DNA of 64,000 nucleotides, taken from the NCBI RefSeq assembly GCF_036880985.1, contig NZ_JBAJNO010000008.1:1612001-1676000 (forward strand), in the 5' to 3' direction. The translations under genes were made by a program, and so were the position numbers. The stretch comes from Limibacter armeniacum (GTDB taxonomy: Bacteria > Bacteroidota > Bacteroidia > Cytophagales > Flammeovirgaceae). Numbering within the stretch: the stretch's first letter is position 1; every line of letters begins with the position of its first letter. Below, piece by piece: positions 9,399 through 18,420 of the stretch. The notes below the pieces were generated by a model. It saw nothing but the letters and a program-made list of their open reading frames with translations, searched no databases and was not told the DNA's origin.

Positions 9399-11410
9399 AA
9401 ATTGTACTCCTGATTTTCTTGATGTGTCTGTCATATTGGGTATTTCCGCAGTCAAGGCATCCTGCGTATAATACAAAAACAGCTGAGCCTTTTATGGAAC
9501 AGTACTTGGCAGATGCAGAAACCACTTCTCCTGATTTTGAGCTCCTCATGCATTATTACCTTTCTCCGTTAGACTTGAATAAAGCGGATAAAACAGACTT
9601 ACAGGTATTAGGTGTGTTGAATAATGAAGAAATTGACGCTCTGATTGCGCATAAGGCAAGGTTTGGAAAGCTACTTAGCATTTATGAGTTGCAGGCAGTG
9701 AAAGGGTGGAGTCAGCATACACTGGATAGAATCCTACCATTTGTCAAAATAAGTGATGCTGGAAATGATACTGATAGCCGACCATTACTTGAAAGAATTA
9801 GAAAGGAAGAAAATCACTACTTGCTCTTGCGTTGGCAGAGAGCATTGCAAAAACAGCAAGGGTTTATTGACAATAAGGAAGGGAAGTCAGCGTATCTAGG
9901 CAGCCCTGATAAACTATTTTTAAAATGGCGGTTGAGTAGACCAAGGGATTTTAGTTTCGGTATTACAGCGGAAAAAGATGCAGGTGAATCATTTAGATAT
10001 GGAGCTGATTACATATCTGCTCACGTTGGGTTATTTAATAAAGGAGTGCTAAAGTCTTTGATTATTGGAGATTATCAGATGCAGATCGGGCAAGGACTTT
10101 TGTATGGAGGAGGTTTTACGACAGGAAAAGGAAGTGAGACCATTCTATCAGCCAAAAGGAACCACATAGGTATATTGCCATATTCATCGTCTATGGAGAG
10201 TGGTTTTCTTCGGGGTTGTGGTTTTACCCTAACAAAAGGAGCTTTTGATTTTACAGGTTTTGGTTCTTTAAGGAATTTGGATGCCAATACTGAAGCAGAA
10301 AACATTACCATCAAAGAAGACGGTTTTCATAGAACTGAAACTGAGGTTAAAAACAGGAAGCAGCTTACAGAGCTCTTGACGGGAGGACACTTGAGATATC
10401 AACCTTCGTTTTTCCCATTGCAAGTTGGATTGACTTATTCTCAAACCCGGTTTTCTCACCATTTATCTCCAACTCCTACTTATTACAATCAATTTTACTT
10501 TCAGGGAAAAAGATTAGCCCTTGTAGGTTTTGATTTGGATATAACTTGGCAAAACCTGACCATTTTCTCAGAAGTGGGGAAAGATTTAAATGCAGGGTTG
10601 GGGTATTTGGCAGGAGTAATGGCTGGCTTATCTAAATATGCTGACTTGACATTGTTGTATCGGGACTATGCAAGGGATTTTCATACGTTTTATGGAAATA
10701 CTTTTGGCGAATCTTCTCAGAATATAAATGAAAGCGGGTTGTATGTAGGGTTAAAAGTTTATCCGAACAGACAATGGGAAATCTCCGCATATATTGATCA
10801 GTTTAAGTTTCCATGGTTACGTTTTCAGGTCAATAGACCTTCAGTGGGGTATGACAGCTTTCTGAGAGTGAAATGGAAGCCATCTAAAGCAATCGCCATG
10901 TACGGTCAGTATAAGTGTGAGGTGAAAGAGAAGAATACGGAGATTTTAGCCAATACGGAAGTGTCCCAATTGACGAAGCAACAATGGCGATTTGATGTTG
11001 ATTATGGAGTTAGCAAGGAACTTAATTTAGGAGTAAGGTATCAGGCAAGTCAGCAATTGCAAGACGGAGCTGAAAGTACAAGCGGAATGGTCTTGCTTCA
11101 GGATGTGAGTTACCAATACAAATCCCTTCGGTTTAGTGCACGTTGGGCAGTTTTTGATACAGACGACTATGATAATAGACAGTACGTTTATGAAAAAAAT
11201 GTATTGTATGCCTTTTCCTTTCCCGCATACTATGGGCAAGGTATGAGACAGGTTTACATAGTACAATACAAGCCTTCAACCCGAATGTCAATTTGGGGAC
11301 GGTATGCTGTGTCACACTATAGTAATCAGGAAGTAATAGGGAGTGGTAATGACCTAATTGAAGGAACAAAAAAGTCAGAAGTCACCCTACAGCTTTTACT
11401 GAAATTTTGA
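9395..11410 (+). CDS. outer-membrane barrel with periplasmic helix-hairpin-helix motifs
   Basis: 671 residues, signal peptide MKIVLLIFLMCLSYWVFPQ. After the signal, residues 58-125 contain two ComEA-type helix-hairpin-helix units: LDLNKADKTDLQVLGVL then EEIDALIAHKARFGKLLSIY and a second hairpin ending DRILPFV. From about 140 to the end the sequence is a long run of amphipathic strands (GDYQMQIGQGLLYGGGF, then many alternating aromatic strands) finishing in TLQLLLKF, a typical C-terminal beta-signal with terminal Phe. So a DNA-binding-type motif faces the periplasm at the foot of a large barrel. The family is widespread in Bacteroidota without known function. Overlaps the preceding barrel gene by 4 bp. 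Confidence 0.8.
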   Translation: MKIVLLIFLMCLSYWVFPQSRHPAYNTKTAEPFMEQYLADAETTSPDFELLMHYYLSPLDLNKADKTDLQVLGVLNNEEIDALIAHKARFGKLLSIYELQAVKGWSQHTLDRILPFVKISDAGNDTDSRPLLERIRKEENHYLLLRWQRALQKQQGFIDNKEGKSAYLGSPDKLFLKWRLSRPRDFSFGITAEKDAGESFRYGADYISAHVGLFNKGVLKSLIIGDYQMQIGQGLLYGGGFTTGKGSETILSAKRNHIGILPYSSSMESGFLRGCGFTLTKGAFDFTGFGSLRNLDANTEAENITIKEDGFHRTETEVKNRKQLTELLTGGHLRYQPSFFPLQVGLTYSQTRFSHHLSPTPTYYNQFYFQGKRLALVGFDLDITWQNLTIFSEVGKDLNAGLGYLAGVMAGLSKYADLTLLYRDYARDFHTFYGNTFGESSQNINESGLYVGLKVYPNRQWEISAYIDQFKFPWLRFQVNRPSVGYDSFLRVKWKPSKAIAMYGQYKCEVKEKNTEILANTEVSQLTKQQWRFDVDYGVSKELNLGVRYQASQQLQDGAESTSGMVLLQDVSYQYKSLRFSARWAVFDTDDYDNRQYVYEKNVLYAFSFPAYYGQGMRQVYIVQYKPSTRMSIWGRYAVSHYSNQEVIGSGNDLIEGTKKSEVTLQLLLKF

Positions 11411-11458
11411 TTTGTATCATCATTGTCCATGCGATTATTTTTATTGAAAAAAACTATG

Positions 11459-11466
11459 TAATTTTG
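11459..11466 (+). promoter_or_regulatory. possible -7 element of the metal permease gene
   Basis: TAATTTTG fits TAnnTTTG. Predicted transcription start is about 11473, just upstream of the palindrome at 11484. No good -33 TTTG at the usual spacing, so only moderate support. Confidence 0.4.
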
Positions 11467-11483
11467 ATCTATTGAAAAATAAA

Positions 11484-11499
11484 TTTAGATAAGTCTAAA
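11484..11499. promoter_or_regulatory. DtxR/MntR-like operator
   Basis: TTTAGATAAGTCTAAA is an inverted repeat with 6-bp half-sites TTTAGA and TCTAAA around 4 bp. The half-site resembles operators of DtxR-family manganese/iron repressors. It ends 5 bp before the start of a Mn/Zn-type permease gene, where a bound repressor would block early transcription. Confidence 0.6.
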
Positions 11500-11504
11500 A
11501 ATAT

Positions 11505-12371
11505 ATGGATGCATTTTGGATAATTCTGACAGGAGTTTTGGTCGCATCAAGTTGTGGACTGCTAGGTTGTTTTCTCCTTTTAAGGAAAATGACGATGGTT
11601 GGGGATGCCATCTCTCATGCTGTTTTACCCGGTATCGTAATCGCATACCTTATTTCAGGTTCAATCAATAATGTTCCAATGCTGGTTGGTGCGGCCATCT
11701 TTGGCGTGATTGTAACAGTGCTGATTGAGATGCTAAGTAAGCGAGGAGGACTTCAGGAAGATGCAGCCATAGGGGTTTCCTTTACCGCACTTTTTGCCAT
11801 TGGTGTTATCCTGATTTCTTTTTTAGCAGGAAGTGTAGACTTGGATCAGGATTGCGTACTATATGGGGAGATCGCTTATGTACCCTTGGATGTGTGGGAG
11901 TGGAATGGTGTAGAAATGGGGCCAGCTGCTACTTGGATGCTAGGAGGCAATCTACTATTGGTCATTGCTTTTATACTGTTCGGTTATAAAGGTTTGAAGT
12001 TGACTAGCTTTGATCCTGTCTATGCAACCAGTATAGGAGTATCAGTAAACTTATGGCATTATGCCTTGATGGGAGCTGTTTCAATGACAACTGTGTTTTC
12101 ATTTGAATCTGTAGGGGCTATTATGGTCGTGGCATTTCTGGTAGGTCCTGCGGCAATTGCATACTTACTGACAGAGAAACTTTCCATCATGTTGGCACTG
12201 TCTGTTGTGGCAGGGGTTATCGCAGCGATAGGGGGGTACTATTTAGCATTATGGCTGGATGGTTCAATCGCGGGAGCGATGTCTGCAATGATCGGAATAG
12301 AGTTTATGTTGGCATTCCTTTTCAGTCCAAGCCAAGGGATTCTCAATAAGAAAAAAAGGTTGGCTGTTTAG
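11505..12371 (+). CDS. metal (Mn/Zn/Fe) ABC transporter permease, ABC-3 family
   Basis: 288 residues with eight or so hydrophobic helices and the family features of ZnuB/MntB/TroC permeases: LLGCFLLLRKMTMVGDAISHAVLPG near residues 20-45 and VGAIMVVAFLVGPAAIAYLLT near 205-225, the coupling-helix region that touches the ATPase. It moves a divalent metal across the inner membrane with an ATP-binding subunit and a binding protein. Neither partner is adjacent here: upstream is an outer-membrane protein and downstream is ruvC. The palindrome just before the start suggests metal-responsive repression. Which metal cannot be told from the permease alone; the operator type favours manganese or iron. 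Confidence 0.9.
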   Translation: MDAFWIILTGVLVASSCGLLGCFLLLRKMTMVGDAISHAVLPGIVIAYLISGSINNVPMLVGAAIFGVIVTVLIEMLSKRGGLQEDAAIGVSFTALFAIGVILISFLAGSVDLDQDCVLYGEIAYVPLDVWEWNGVEMGPAATWMLGGNLLLVIAFILFGYKGLKLTSFDPVYATSIGVSVNLWHYALMGAVSMTTVFSFESVGAIMVVAFLVGPAAIAYLLTEKLSIMLALSVVAGVIAAIGGYYLALWLDGSIAGAMSAMIGIEFMLAFLFSPSQGILNKKKRLAV

Positions 12372-12456
12372 GTTCACCTGAGCATTTTGAATAATAGAAG
12401 AAGAGGTGTTGAAAATATTCCTTTCCTTTGCAGAAGAATAATGTGATTTTTGACGA

Positions 12457-13008
12457 ATGGAGGAAAGAATAATTCTTGGGATAGACCCAGGTACCACTGT
12501 AATGGGATATGGTTTGATTTTGGCAAAGGGAAGTAAGCTATCACTGATTCAGTATGGTGTCATTCATTTGTCAAAGTACAGTAACCACGCCTTGAAGCTC
12601 AAAAAGATTCATGAGAGGATTACGCAGATACTGGAAGAGTACCATCCTGATGAAGTAGCTTTGGAAGCGCCTTTTTTTGGTAAAAACGTTCAGTCGATGC
12701 TTAAACTAGGTAGAGCTCAAGGAGTAGCGATGGCAGCAGCACTTATTAGGGATATTCCTATTACAGAATATGCACCCAAAAAAGTGAAATCTGCCGTAAC
12801 AGGAAATGGAAATGCGACTAAAGAGCAGGTTGCCAAGATGTTGATGAACATCCTTAATTTTAGAACAGCAGCCAATGAGTTACTGGATGCGACTGATGCC
12901 CTAGGAGTGGCTGTTTGTCATGTCTATCAAAAAGGGGATAATACAAGTAAAACCAAGTCTTGGGGAAACTTTTTGGCACAAAATCCTGATCGAATAGTAA
13001 AAAAATAA
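12457..13008 (+). CDS. ruvC: crossover junction endodeoxyribonuclease RuvC
   Basis: 183 residues, the normal length. It resolves Holliday junctions together with RuvAB during recombinational repair. The RNase-H-like fold shows its acidic residues: Asp10 in GIDPGTTVMGYG, Glu70 in ALEAPFFGKN, and Asp144 and Asp147 in LLDATDALGVAVCH. The segment KNVQSMLKLGRAQGVAMAA is the conserved helix that dimerises. ATG at 12457 follows 85 bp of spacer after the permease gene, which holds a TTCCTTTG near-match to the -7 element at 12423. ruvA and ruvB are not in the window. Confidence 0.97.
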   Translation: MEERIILGIDPGTTVMGYGLILAKGSKLSLIQYGVIHLSKYSNHALKLKKIHERITQILEEYHPDEVALEAPFFGKNVQSMLKLGRAQGVAMAAALIRDIPITEYAPKKVKSAVTGNGNATKEQVAKMLMNILNFRTAANELLDATDALGVAVCHVYQKGDNTSKTKSWGNFLAQNPDRIVKK

Positions 13009-13166
13009 GTACGAGTTTATAGATTTGTCAAGTTATTAGTCTAATTACGGGCTAATTGCACACATCGCTTTCAATTTTAGTGGCACGCTGATGGAAGAAG
13101 ACTTTGAGAGAAGGGATTGGAAATGAGGGTGTTGCAATTTTTTGAAACCAAATTACATCGTTAACC

Positions 13167-13982
13167 ATGTCTTATAATCTATTAAAAGGAAAAAGAGGAA
13201 TTATCACAGGTGCTCTGGATGAGAACTCAATTGCTTGGCAAACTGCTGTCAGAGCAGTAGAAGAAGGTGCTGAAATTGTATTGACTAATGCACCAGTTGC
13301 CATGAGAATGGGTAAAATCCAAGAGTTGGCGGATCAGTTGAATACAATTGTGATTCCTGCTGACGCAACATCTTTGGAAGATATAGAAAACCTGTACAAA
13401 AAGGCACAAGAGCACTTCGGTGGTGAGAATATAGACTTTATCCTTCACTCAATCGGCATGAGCCCGAACGTGAGAAAAGGTAGAGAATATGGTGACTTGA
13501 ACTACGACTATTACCAAAAGTCAATTGATATTTCAGCTCTATCATTCCACAAGATGATGCAAGTTGCTGAAAAAATGGACATCCTGAATGAGTGGGGTTC
13601 AGTAGTAGGACTGTCATATATTGCAGCTCAAAGAGCATATCCTGATTACAGTGATATGTCACAGGCTAAAGCAGTATTGGAGTCAATCGCAAGAAGTTTT
13701 GGTCAGCGTTTGGGTGAGAATAAGAAAGTTCGTGTGAACACGATTTCTCAGTCTCCAACTCCTACTACAGCGGGTCAAGGTATCTCAGGTTTCAATGTAT
13801 TCCTGGATTACGCAGATATGCTTTCTCCACTAGGTAATGCAACAGCAGGAGAGTGTGCTGATTACATCATCACTTTATTCTCTGACCTGACTAAGAAGGT
13901 TACAATGCAAAACCTTTTCCATGATGGTGGTTTCTCAACATCAGGCATCTCACATGCATTGGTAGAGAGATTGAGCAAGTAA
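13167..13982 (+). CDS. fabI: enoyl-[acyl-carrier-protein] reductase (NADH) FabI
   Basis: 271 residues, a short-chain dehydrogenase that does the last reduction of each fatty-acid elongation round, in the cytoplasm. The nucleotide-binding start GIITGALDENSIAWQTA (residues 11-27) matches the FabI form of the Rossmann motif (G-x5-SIA) rather than the usual TGxxxGIG. The catalytic pair is Tyr161 and Lys168 in YPDYSDMSQAKAVLES, with the second FabI Tyr at 151. FabI is the triclosan target in other bacteria. Stands alone, with a 158-bp upstream gap that contains a TAGATTTG match at 13020, and ends at a strong terminator. Confidence 0.95.
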   Translation: MSYNLLKGKRGIITGALDENSIAWQTAVRAVEEGAEIVLTNAPVAMRMGKIQELADQLNTIVIPADATSLEDIENLYKKAQEHFGGENIDFILHSIGMSPNVRKGREYGDLNYDYYQKSIDISALSFHKMMQVAEKMDILNEWGSVVGLSYIAAQRAYPDYSDMSQAKAVLESIARSFGQRLGENKKVRVNTISQSPTPTTAGQGISGFNVFLDYADMLSPLGNATAGECADYIITLFSDLTKKVTMQNLFHDGGFSTSGISHALVERLSK

Positions 13983-14001
13983 TTTTATTACTGCTTTAAC
14001 A

Positions 14002-14041
14002 AAAAAACGGTTGGTGTTATCAAAACACCAACCGTTTTTTT
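14002..14041. terminator. bidirectional terminator after fabI
   Basis: AAAAAACGGTTGGTGTT pairs perfectly with AACACCAACCGTTTTTT around a 4-5-nt loop; T-runs form on both strands. It lies between convergent genes. Confidence 0.9.
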
Positions 14042-14087
14042 ATGACCATCTTTATTTACTATTAGGAAAGCCAAATGAATAGCATTC

Positions 14088-14666
14088 CTACTTCAATGTT
14101 CCTTTATAAGTATTGTTGTTGAGTTCTTTCATTCGAAGAAGTTCTCCGAGTCTGTGCTCATGCTCATCAACCCACTGAATCTTGTTGTAATCATTGTTTG
14201 GATACATGTCAAAGTAGGAAACATATTCACTTCCAGCCTCTTCAAACTTATCCGTAAAGTACATTTCAATCATTACAAAGTTCTTGCTGATGTTACTGAC
14301 TAGATCCTGATAAATAGGATCACTGGCAAACCTGTTATTTGTTTCAGCCTCTTCTGCTATTTTTCGCTCAATAATTTTCTTTTTAACAGCAGCTCTTCTT
14401 TTGTTTTCTTCCTTAATCAGTTTTTGACGCAAACCTTCATAAATTTTGTACTGGTCTTCGGGTAAATCAAATAAGTCTTTACCAAAATAGAGTTTCCAGA
14501 AGTAATCGTTGTCAGGCTGAGTTTTTAGTTTTGCCCAAAGTTCAGGCTTCATAAAAGGATCATTCATCGAAGCAATATCGTTCGATACGGTCTGAGCCTT
14601 TGCATTGGAAGTAAGAAGGTTAAAGGCAAAAAATAATAATATATAGAAAAAGGTTTTTCCTTTCAT
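14088..14666 (-). CDS. small secreted protein of unknown function
   Basis: 192 residues from the ATG at 14666; an in-frame ATG at 14693 would add nine residues before the signal peptide. The N-terminus MKGKTFFYILLFFAFNLLTSNAKAQ is a clean signal peptide with an AKA-Q cleavage site. The mature protein is charged and helical, with a basic helix (KEENKRRAAVKKKIIERKIAEE) that may form a coiled coil around residues 85-115 and aromatic pairs such as NDYFWKLYFGKDLF. I do not recognise the family. It is probably periplasmic. Confidence 0.7.
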   Translation of the reverse strand: MKGKTFFYILLFFAFNLLTSNAKAQTVSNDIASMNDPFMKPELWAKLKTQPDNDYFWKLYFGKDLFDLPEDQYKIYEGLRQKLIKEENKRRAAVKKKIIERKIAEEAETNNRFASDPIYQDLVSNISKNFVMIEMYFTDKFEEAGSEYVSYFDMYPNNDYNKIQWVDEHEHRLGELLRMKELNNNTYKGTLK

Positions 14667-15149
14667 TGAATAGCGATAGTTAAATTCAGACATACTAGGT
14701 CTTTTGTATAAAACTCAAAACTTGCTGAAATATTTTTCCTGATAGCAGGATTCGCAGTTAAAGTATAATTTCTTGTATCAAATTAAGATTTTTTGTGCCT
14801 GTCTTCAAACTCATTTTAAGAAGATACGACGGAAGCGCTTTGTTTATAGGTGTATGCATGGATATATCAGACTAAAAGTTGGAAGATAATGCTCAATCTT
14901 CGAACAAGAATGGTCAAATCCTTGATTTCTGTGATGTATTTGATGGCATAAGAACTATTTTTGCACCTTAAAAGCTAATTCAGCTAAACAGGAATAGTAC
15001 AAAAGCGTTGCCAAAACACTTTTATTTTGCAACTGTCTGTGAGATGGAGAGAAAGTTTTAGGGAAGAGGATTATTACAATATGATAAGGTTATAATTTTA
15101 AAGCTGTGCTATATTTGTATGGGATTTTGAGTTGGACCCAAAATGATTG
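14667..15149. other. 480-bp divergent intergenic region
   Basis: Separates the small secreted protein from the FAD oxidoreductase. It holds the promoter listed at 15110, a further + strand TATTTTTG match at 14956-14963 with an imperfectly spaced TTTG upstream, and an imperfect hairpin near 15007-15032 (GTTGCcAAAA with TTTTGCAAC). No ORF with coding character; a short RNA from the 14956 element is possible but unsupported. Confidence 0.5.
15110..15117 (+). promoter_or_regulatory. -7 promoter element of the FAD oxidoreductase gene
   Basis: TATATTTG matches TAnnTTTG. Predicted start near 15124, leaving a leader of about 25 nt before the ATG at 15150. No clear -33 box. Confidence 0.6.
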
Positions 15150-18089
15150 ATGAGAATGGACCACAATAAACTGAACAAACTTTCAGCTTCCCTAAAAGGA
15201 AAGCTATTGTACAATGATACCATCCGTACATTATACGCCACGGATGCGTCTGCTTACCGAGAAATGCCTTTGGCTGTTGCTATACCAGAAACAGAGGAGG
15301 ATATCAGAAAGCTTATTGTCTTTGCTAATGAGCACAGCGTCTCATTGATCCCACGTACAGCGGGTACCTCGTTGGCAGGGCAAGTAGTGGGTAGTGGTAT
15401 TGTGGTAGACGTTTCACAGAAGTTTACTTCTATACTGGAAGTGAATAAGGAAGAGCAGTGGGTACGTGTACAACCTGGCGTTATCCGGGATGAGCTAAAT
15501 ATGCACTTAAAGCCATATGGGTTGTTTTTTGGCCCTGAAACGTCTACGGCTAACCGTGCGATGATTGGGGGAATGGTCGGTAATAATTCTTGTGGATCCA
15601 ATTCTGTGGTCTATGGAAGCACAAGAGATCACCTGATGGAGGTGAGAGGCTTTTTGAGTGATGGAAGTGAGGTAGTCTTCAAGGATATTAGTCCTGATGA
15701 GTTTCTTGCTAAATGTCAAGGACCCGATACGCTGGAAACGAAGGTTTACAATCAAGTCAGGGAAATGCTGTCTGATGAGGTAAACAGGGAGGAAATAGAG
15801 AAAGAGTATCCTAAAAAGACGATTCCAAGAAGGAATACAGGTTATGCATTGGACTTGCTGGCAGATACAGAACCATTCAATAACGATGGTATGCGTTTCA
15901 ACTTCTGTAAGTTGATTGCAGGCTCTGAAGGTACTCTGATATTTATTACGGAAATTAAACTTCATTGTGATCCAACTCCTCCTGCCTATAAAGGGCTGGT
16001 ATGTGCTCACTTCAATACAATTGATGAGTCTTTACGAGCAAACCTTATCGCATTGAAATATACGCCATCAGCAAGTGAATTGATGGACCATTATGTGTTA
16101 GAATGTACAAAAGCTAACATAGAACAGGCGAAAAACCGTTTCTTTGTGCAGGGAGATCCAGGCGCGATTTTGGTAGTGGAGATCAGTAGAGATAGTGAAG
16201 AAGAAGTGAAAAATGCTGCTGATGCTATGGTGGAAGAGATGAAGCAAGCAGGACTTGGTTTTCATTTTCCATATGTATTTGGTGATGATATCAAAAAAGT
16301 CTGGAACCTGCGTAAGGCAGGGTTAGGCCTATTGTCAAATACGCCTGGAGATATGAAGCCTGTGGCAGTAATTGAAGATACAGCGGTAGATGTTAATGAC
16401 TTGCCTTCCTATATAGCGGACTTCAATGAGACACTTACAAAACACAACCTGTATTGTGTTCATTATGCTCATGCAGGTTCAGGAGAGTTGCACCTTCGTC
16501 CTATTCTTGACTTGAAGACAGAAGAAGGTAACCAAATGTTCCATACCATTGCTGATGAAATAGCCCATTTAGTAAAGAAATATAATGGATCATTGAGTGG
16601 AGAGCACGGAGACGGTAGACTCAGAGGAGAGTTTATCCGATTTATGGTCGGGGAGAAAAATTATGAGTTGCTAAAAGAAGTAAAGTTTGCTTGGGACCCG
16701 AAAAATGTATTCAATCCAGGCAAAATTGTGGATACTCCGCCAATGAACACAAGCTTGCGTTATATGCCAGGTATCGATACGCCAGATATTGATACAGTGT
16801 TTGATTTTAGCGCTACACAAGGTTTGGTAAGGGCTGCCGAATTCTGTAACGGTTCAGGAGATTGTCGTAAGACGGAGCTGTCAGGAGGTACCATGTGTCC
16901 AAGCTATATGGCTACCCGAAACGAGAAGCACACGACTAGGGCTAGGGCTAACATCATGCGAGAGTATTTGAGAAAGCCTTATGAGCAAAACCGTTTCAAT
17001 CATAAAGAGATTTATGATGTGATGGACCTTTGTTTGTCGTGTAAGGCTTGTAAGTCTGAATGTCCTTCCAATGTGGATGTCGCAAAATTGAAGGCAGAGT
17101 TTCTACAGCACTACTATGATGCGAATGGTGTTCCTTTAAGAGCGAAGATGATAGCAGGTTTCAGTAAGTTGAATACATTAGCTTCACTAGCACCTTGGGC
17201 CTATAACTTTGTTTTCAAGTTTGGTCCTACAGCTGCAATAGCCAAGTCTGTGTCTGGGTTTGCAAAAGAAAGGTCTGTTCCTCTTTTGCATAAAACGACT
17301 GTCGATAAATGGTTTAAGAAGCACCAGAAACAACTGAAATCAGCACAGGTCAATACAAAAGGAAAGGTATACCTTTTCAATGATGAATTTACCAACTACA
17401 ATGATACTCCTGTAGGTATCAAGATGGTATCTCTATTGGAGAAGTTGGGTTATGAGGTAATTATCCCTAAGCATATCGAAAGTGGCAGGACTTACCTTTC
17501 AAAAGGTCTGGTAAGAGAAGCAAAAGAGATTGCTATTCAAAATGTAAACTTGCTGAAAGACATCATCTCTGAAGAGGTGCCATTGGTAGGGATTGAGCCA
17601 TCCGCAATTTTGACTTTTAGGGATGAGTATATTGACTTAGTACCTGATTACATGAAAGCAGATGCTCGTAACCTGGGAGAAAATGCACTGCTTTTTGATG
17701 AGTTTTTCGCTAAGGAAATAAAGGCTGGAAATATTACAGCTGACCAGTTTACTGAAAAGCAACAGCTCATAAAGGTTCACGGACATTGTCATCAGAAGTC
17801 AATGGCTTCATTGACACCAACAAAGCAGATGTTGTCATTGCCAACAAACTTTGAGGTGCATATGATACCTTCAGGGTGCTGTGGAATGGCAGGGTCATTT
17901 GGGTATGAGAAAGAGCACTATGAGACTTCTATGCAGATAGGAGAGTTGGTACTTTTCCCTACTGTTCGTAAGCAGCCAGAAAGTGTGATGATTGCTGCAC
18001 CAGGAACAAGTTGCCGTCATCAGATAAAAGACGGTACTGGAAAAACAGCACTTCACCCAATTGAAATATTGCATGATGCATTGAAATAA
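15150..18089 (+). CDS. FAD-linked oxidase fused to iron-sulfur subunit (GlcD-GlcF / D-lactate dehydrogenase type)
   Basis: 979 residues. The N-terminal half is a VAO-type FAD-binding domain (LIPRTAGTSLAGQVVGSGIV near 65-85; GGMVGNNSCGSNSVVYGSTRDH near 140-160) followed by the FAD-oxidase C domain ending HGDGRLRG-EFIRFM. The C-terminal half is a GlcF-like module with two 4Fe-4S motifs (CNGSGDCRK...MCP and CLSCKACKSECP) and CCG-type cysteine motifs (GHCHQKS and SGCCGMAGSFGYEKEHY). Such fusions oxidise D-lactate, glycolate or another D-2-hydroxyacid and pass electrons to the quinone pool; the substrate is not decided by sequence. The frame opens at a TTG at 15147; ATG 15150 or 15156 is the likely start. 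Monocistronic, ending at a strong terminator. Confidence 0.92.
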   Translation: MRMDHNKLNKLSASLKGKLLYNDTIRTLYATDASAYREMPLAVAIPETEEDIRKLIVFANEHSVSLIPRTAGTSLAGQVVGSGIVVDVSQKFTSILEVNKEEQWVRVQPGVIRDELNMHLKPYGLFFGPETSTANRAMIGGMVGNNSCGSNSVVYGSTRDHLMEVRGFLSDGSEVVFKDISPDEFLAKCQGPDTLETKVYNQVREMLSDEVNREEIEKEYPKKTIPRRNTGYALDLLADTEPFNNDGMRFNFCKLIAGSEGTLIFITEIKLHCDPTPPAYKGLVCAHFNTIDESLRANLIALKYTPSASELMDHYVLECTKANIEQAKNRFFVQGDPGAILVVEISRDSEEEVKNAADAMVEEMKQAGLGFHFPYVFGDDIKKVWNLRKAGLGLLSNTPGDMKPVAVIEDTAVDVNDLPSYIADFNETLTKHNLYCVHYAHAGSGELHLRPILDLKTEEGNQMFHTIADEIAHLVKKYNGSLSGEHGDGRLRGEFIRFMVGEKNYELLKEVKFAWDPKNVFNPGKIVDTPPMNTSLRYMPGIDTPDIDTVFDFSATQGLVRAAEFCNGSGDCRKTELSGGTMCPSYMATRNEKHTTRARANIMREYLRKPYEQNRFNHKEIYDVMDLCLSCKACKSECPSNVDVAKLKAEFLQHYYDANGVPLRAKMIAGFSKLNTLASLAPWAYNFVFKFGPTAAIAKSVSGFAKERSVPLLHKTTVDKWFKKHQKQLKSAQVNTKGKVYLFNDEFTNYNDTPVGIKMVSLLEKLGYEVIIPKHIESGRTYLSKGLVREAKEIAIQNVNLLKDIISEEVPLVGIEPSAILTFRDEYIDLVPDYMKADARNLGENALLFDEFFAKEIKAGNITADQFTEKQQLIKVHGHCHQKSMASLTPTKQMLSLPTNFEVHMIPSGCCGMAGSFGYEKEHYETSMQIGELVLFPTVRKQPESVMIAAPGTSCRHQIKDGTGKTALHPIEILHDALK

Positions 18090-18116
18090 TGGTGCTAAAA
18101 CCATCGCTTATAACAG

Positions 18117-18147
18117 AAAAACCGGATTTGCTAATCCGGTTTTTTTT
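18117..18147 (+). terminator. terminator after the FAD oxidoreductase
   Basis: AAAAACCGGATT pairs with AATCCGGTTTTT around a 4-nt loop, followed by a run of T. Confidence 0.9.
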
Positions 18148-18377
18148 ATAGATAATCGCTACTTATTACAAAATAGACCTAAGCCCAAAGGAGATTTAAG
18201 GAAGAGGAATTTAGTCAATAATAGCGTTTGAAGACAGTGTAATATTTTGAAAACCTGAATAGTACTGTCAATTATTGTAAGTGAAATGGGTATTCGCCAT
18301 TGTTAGATTCTGCTGTTAAAAAAGGCTAAATAGCATTAAAATCAGCCAACAGATACTAAAATACCTCACAGCCTTTC

Positions 18378-18385
18378 TACCTTTG
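18378..18385 (+). promoter_or_regulatory. -7 promoter element of the surA operon
   Basis: TACCTTTG matches TAnnTTTG; predicted start near 18392 gives a leader of about 29 nt. The same octamer lies upstream of rhlE and ruvX in this window. Confidence 0.65.
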
Positions 18386-18420
18386 TATTAGAACCATTAG
18401 AATTTGGATCAATAAACTTT

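Larger units (their letters stand above)
18090..18420. other. 331-bp intergenic region upstream of the surA operon
   Basis: Contains the terminator at 18117 and the promoter at 18378; the 230 bp between them are AT-rich, with no ORF or structured element I can support. Confidence 0.6.

Noticed and set aside
14939-14963. TTTG plus TATTTTTG as promoter for a small RNA upstream of the FAD oxidoreductase
   Set aside because: The spacer is only 13 bp against about 19, and no terminator precedes the FAD oxidoreductase gene, so a separate RNA is unsupported.
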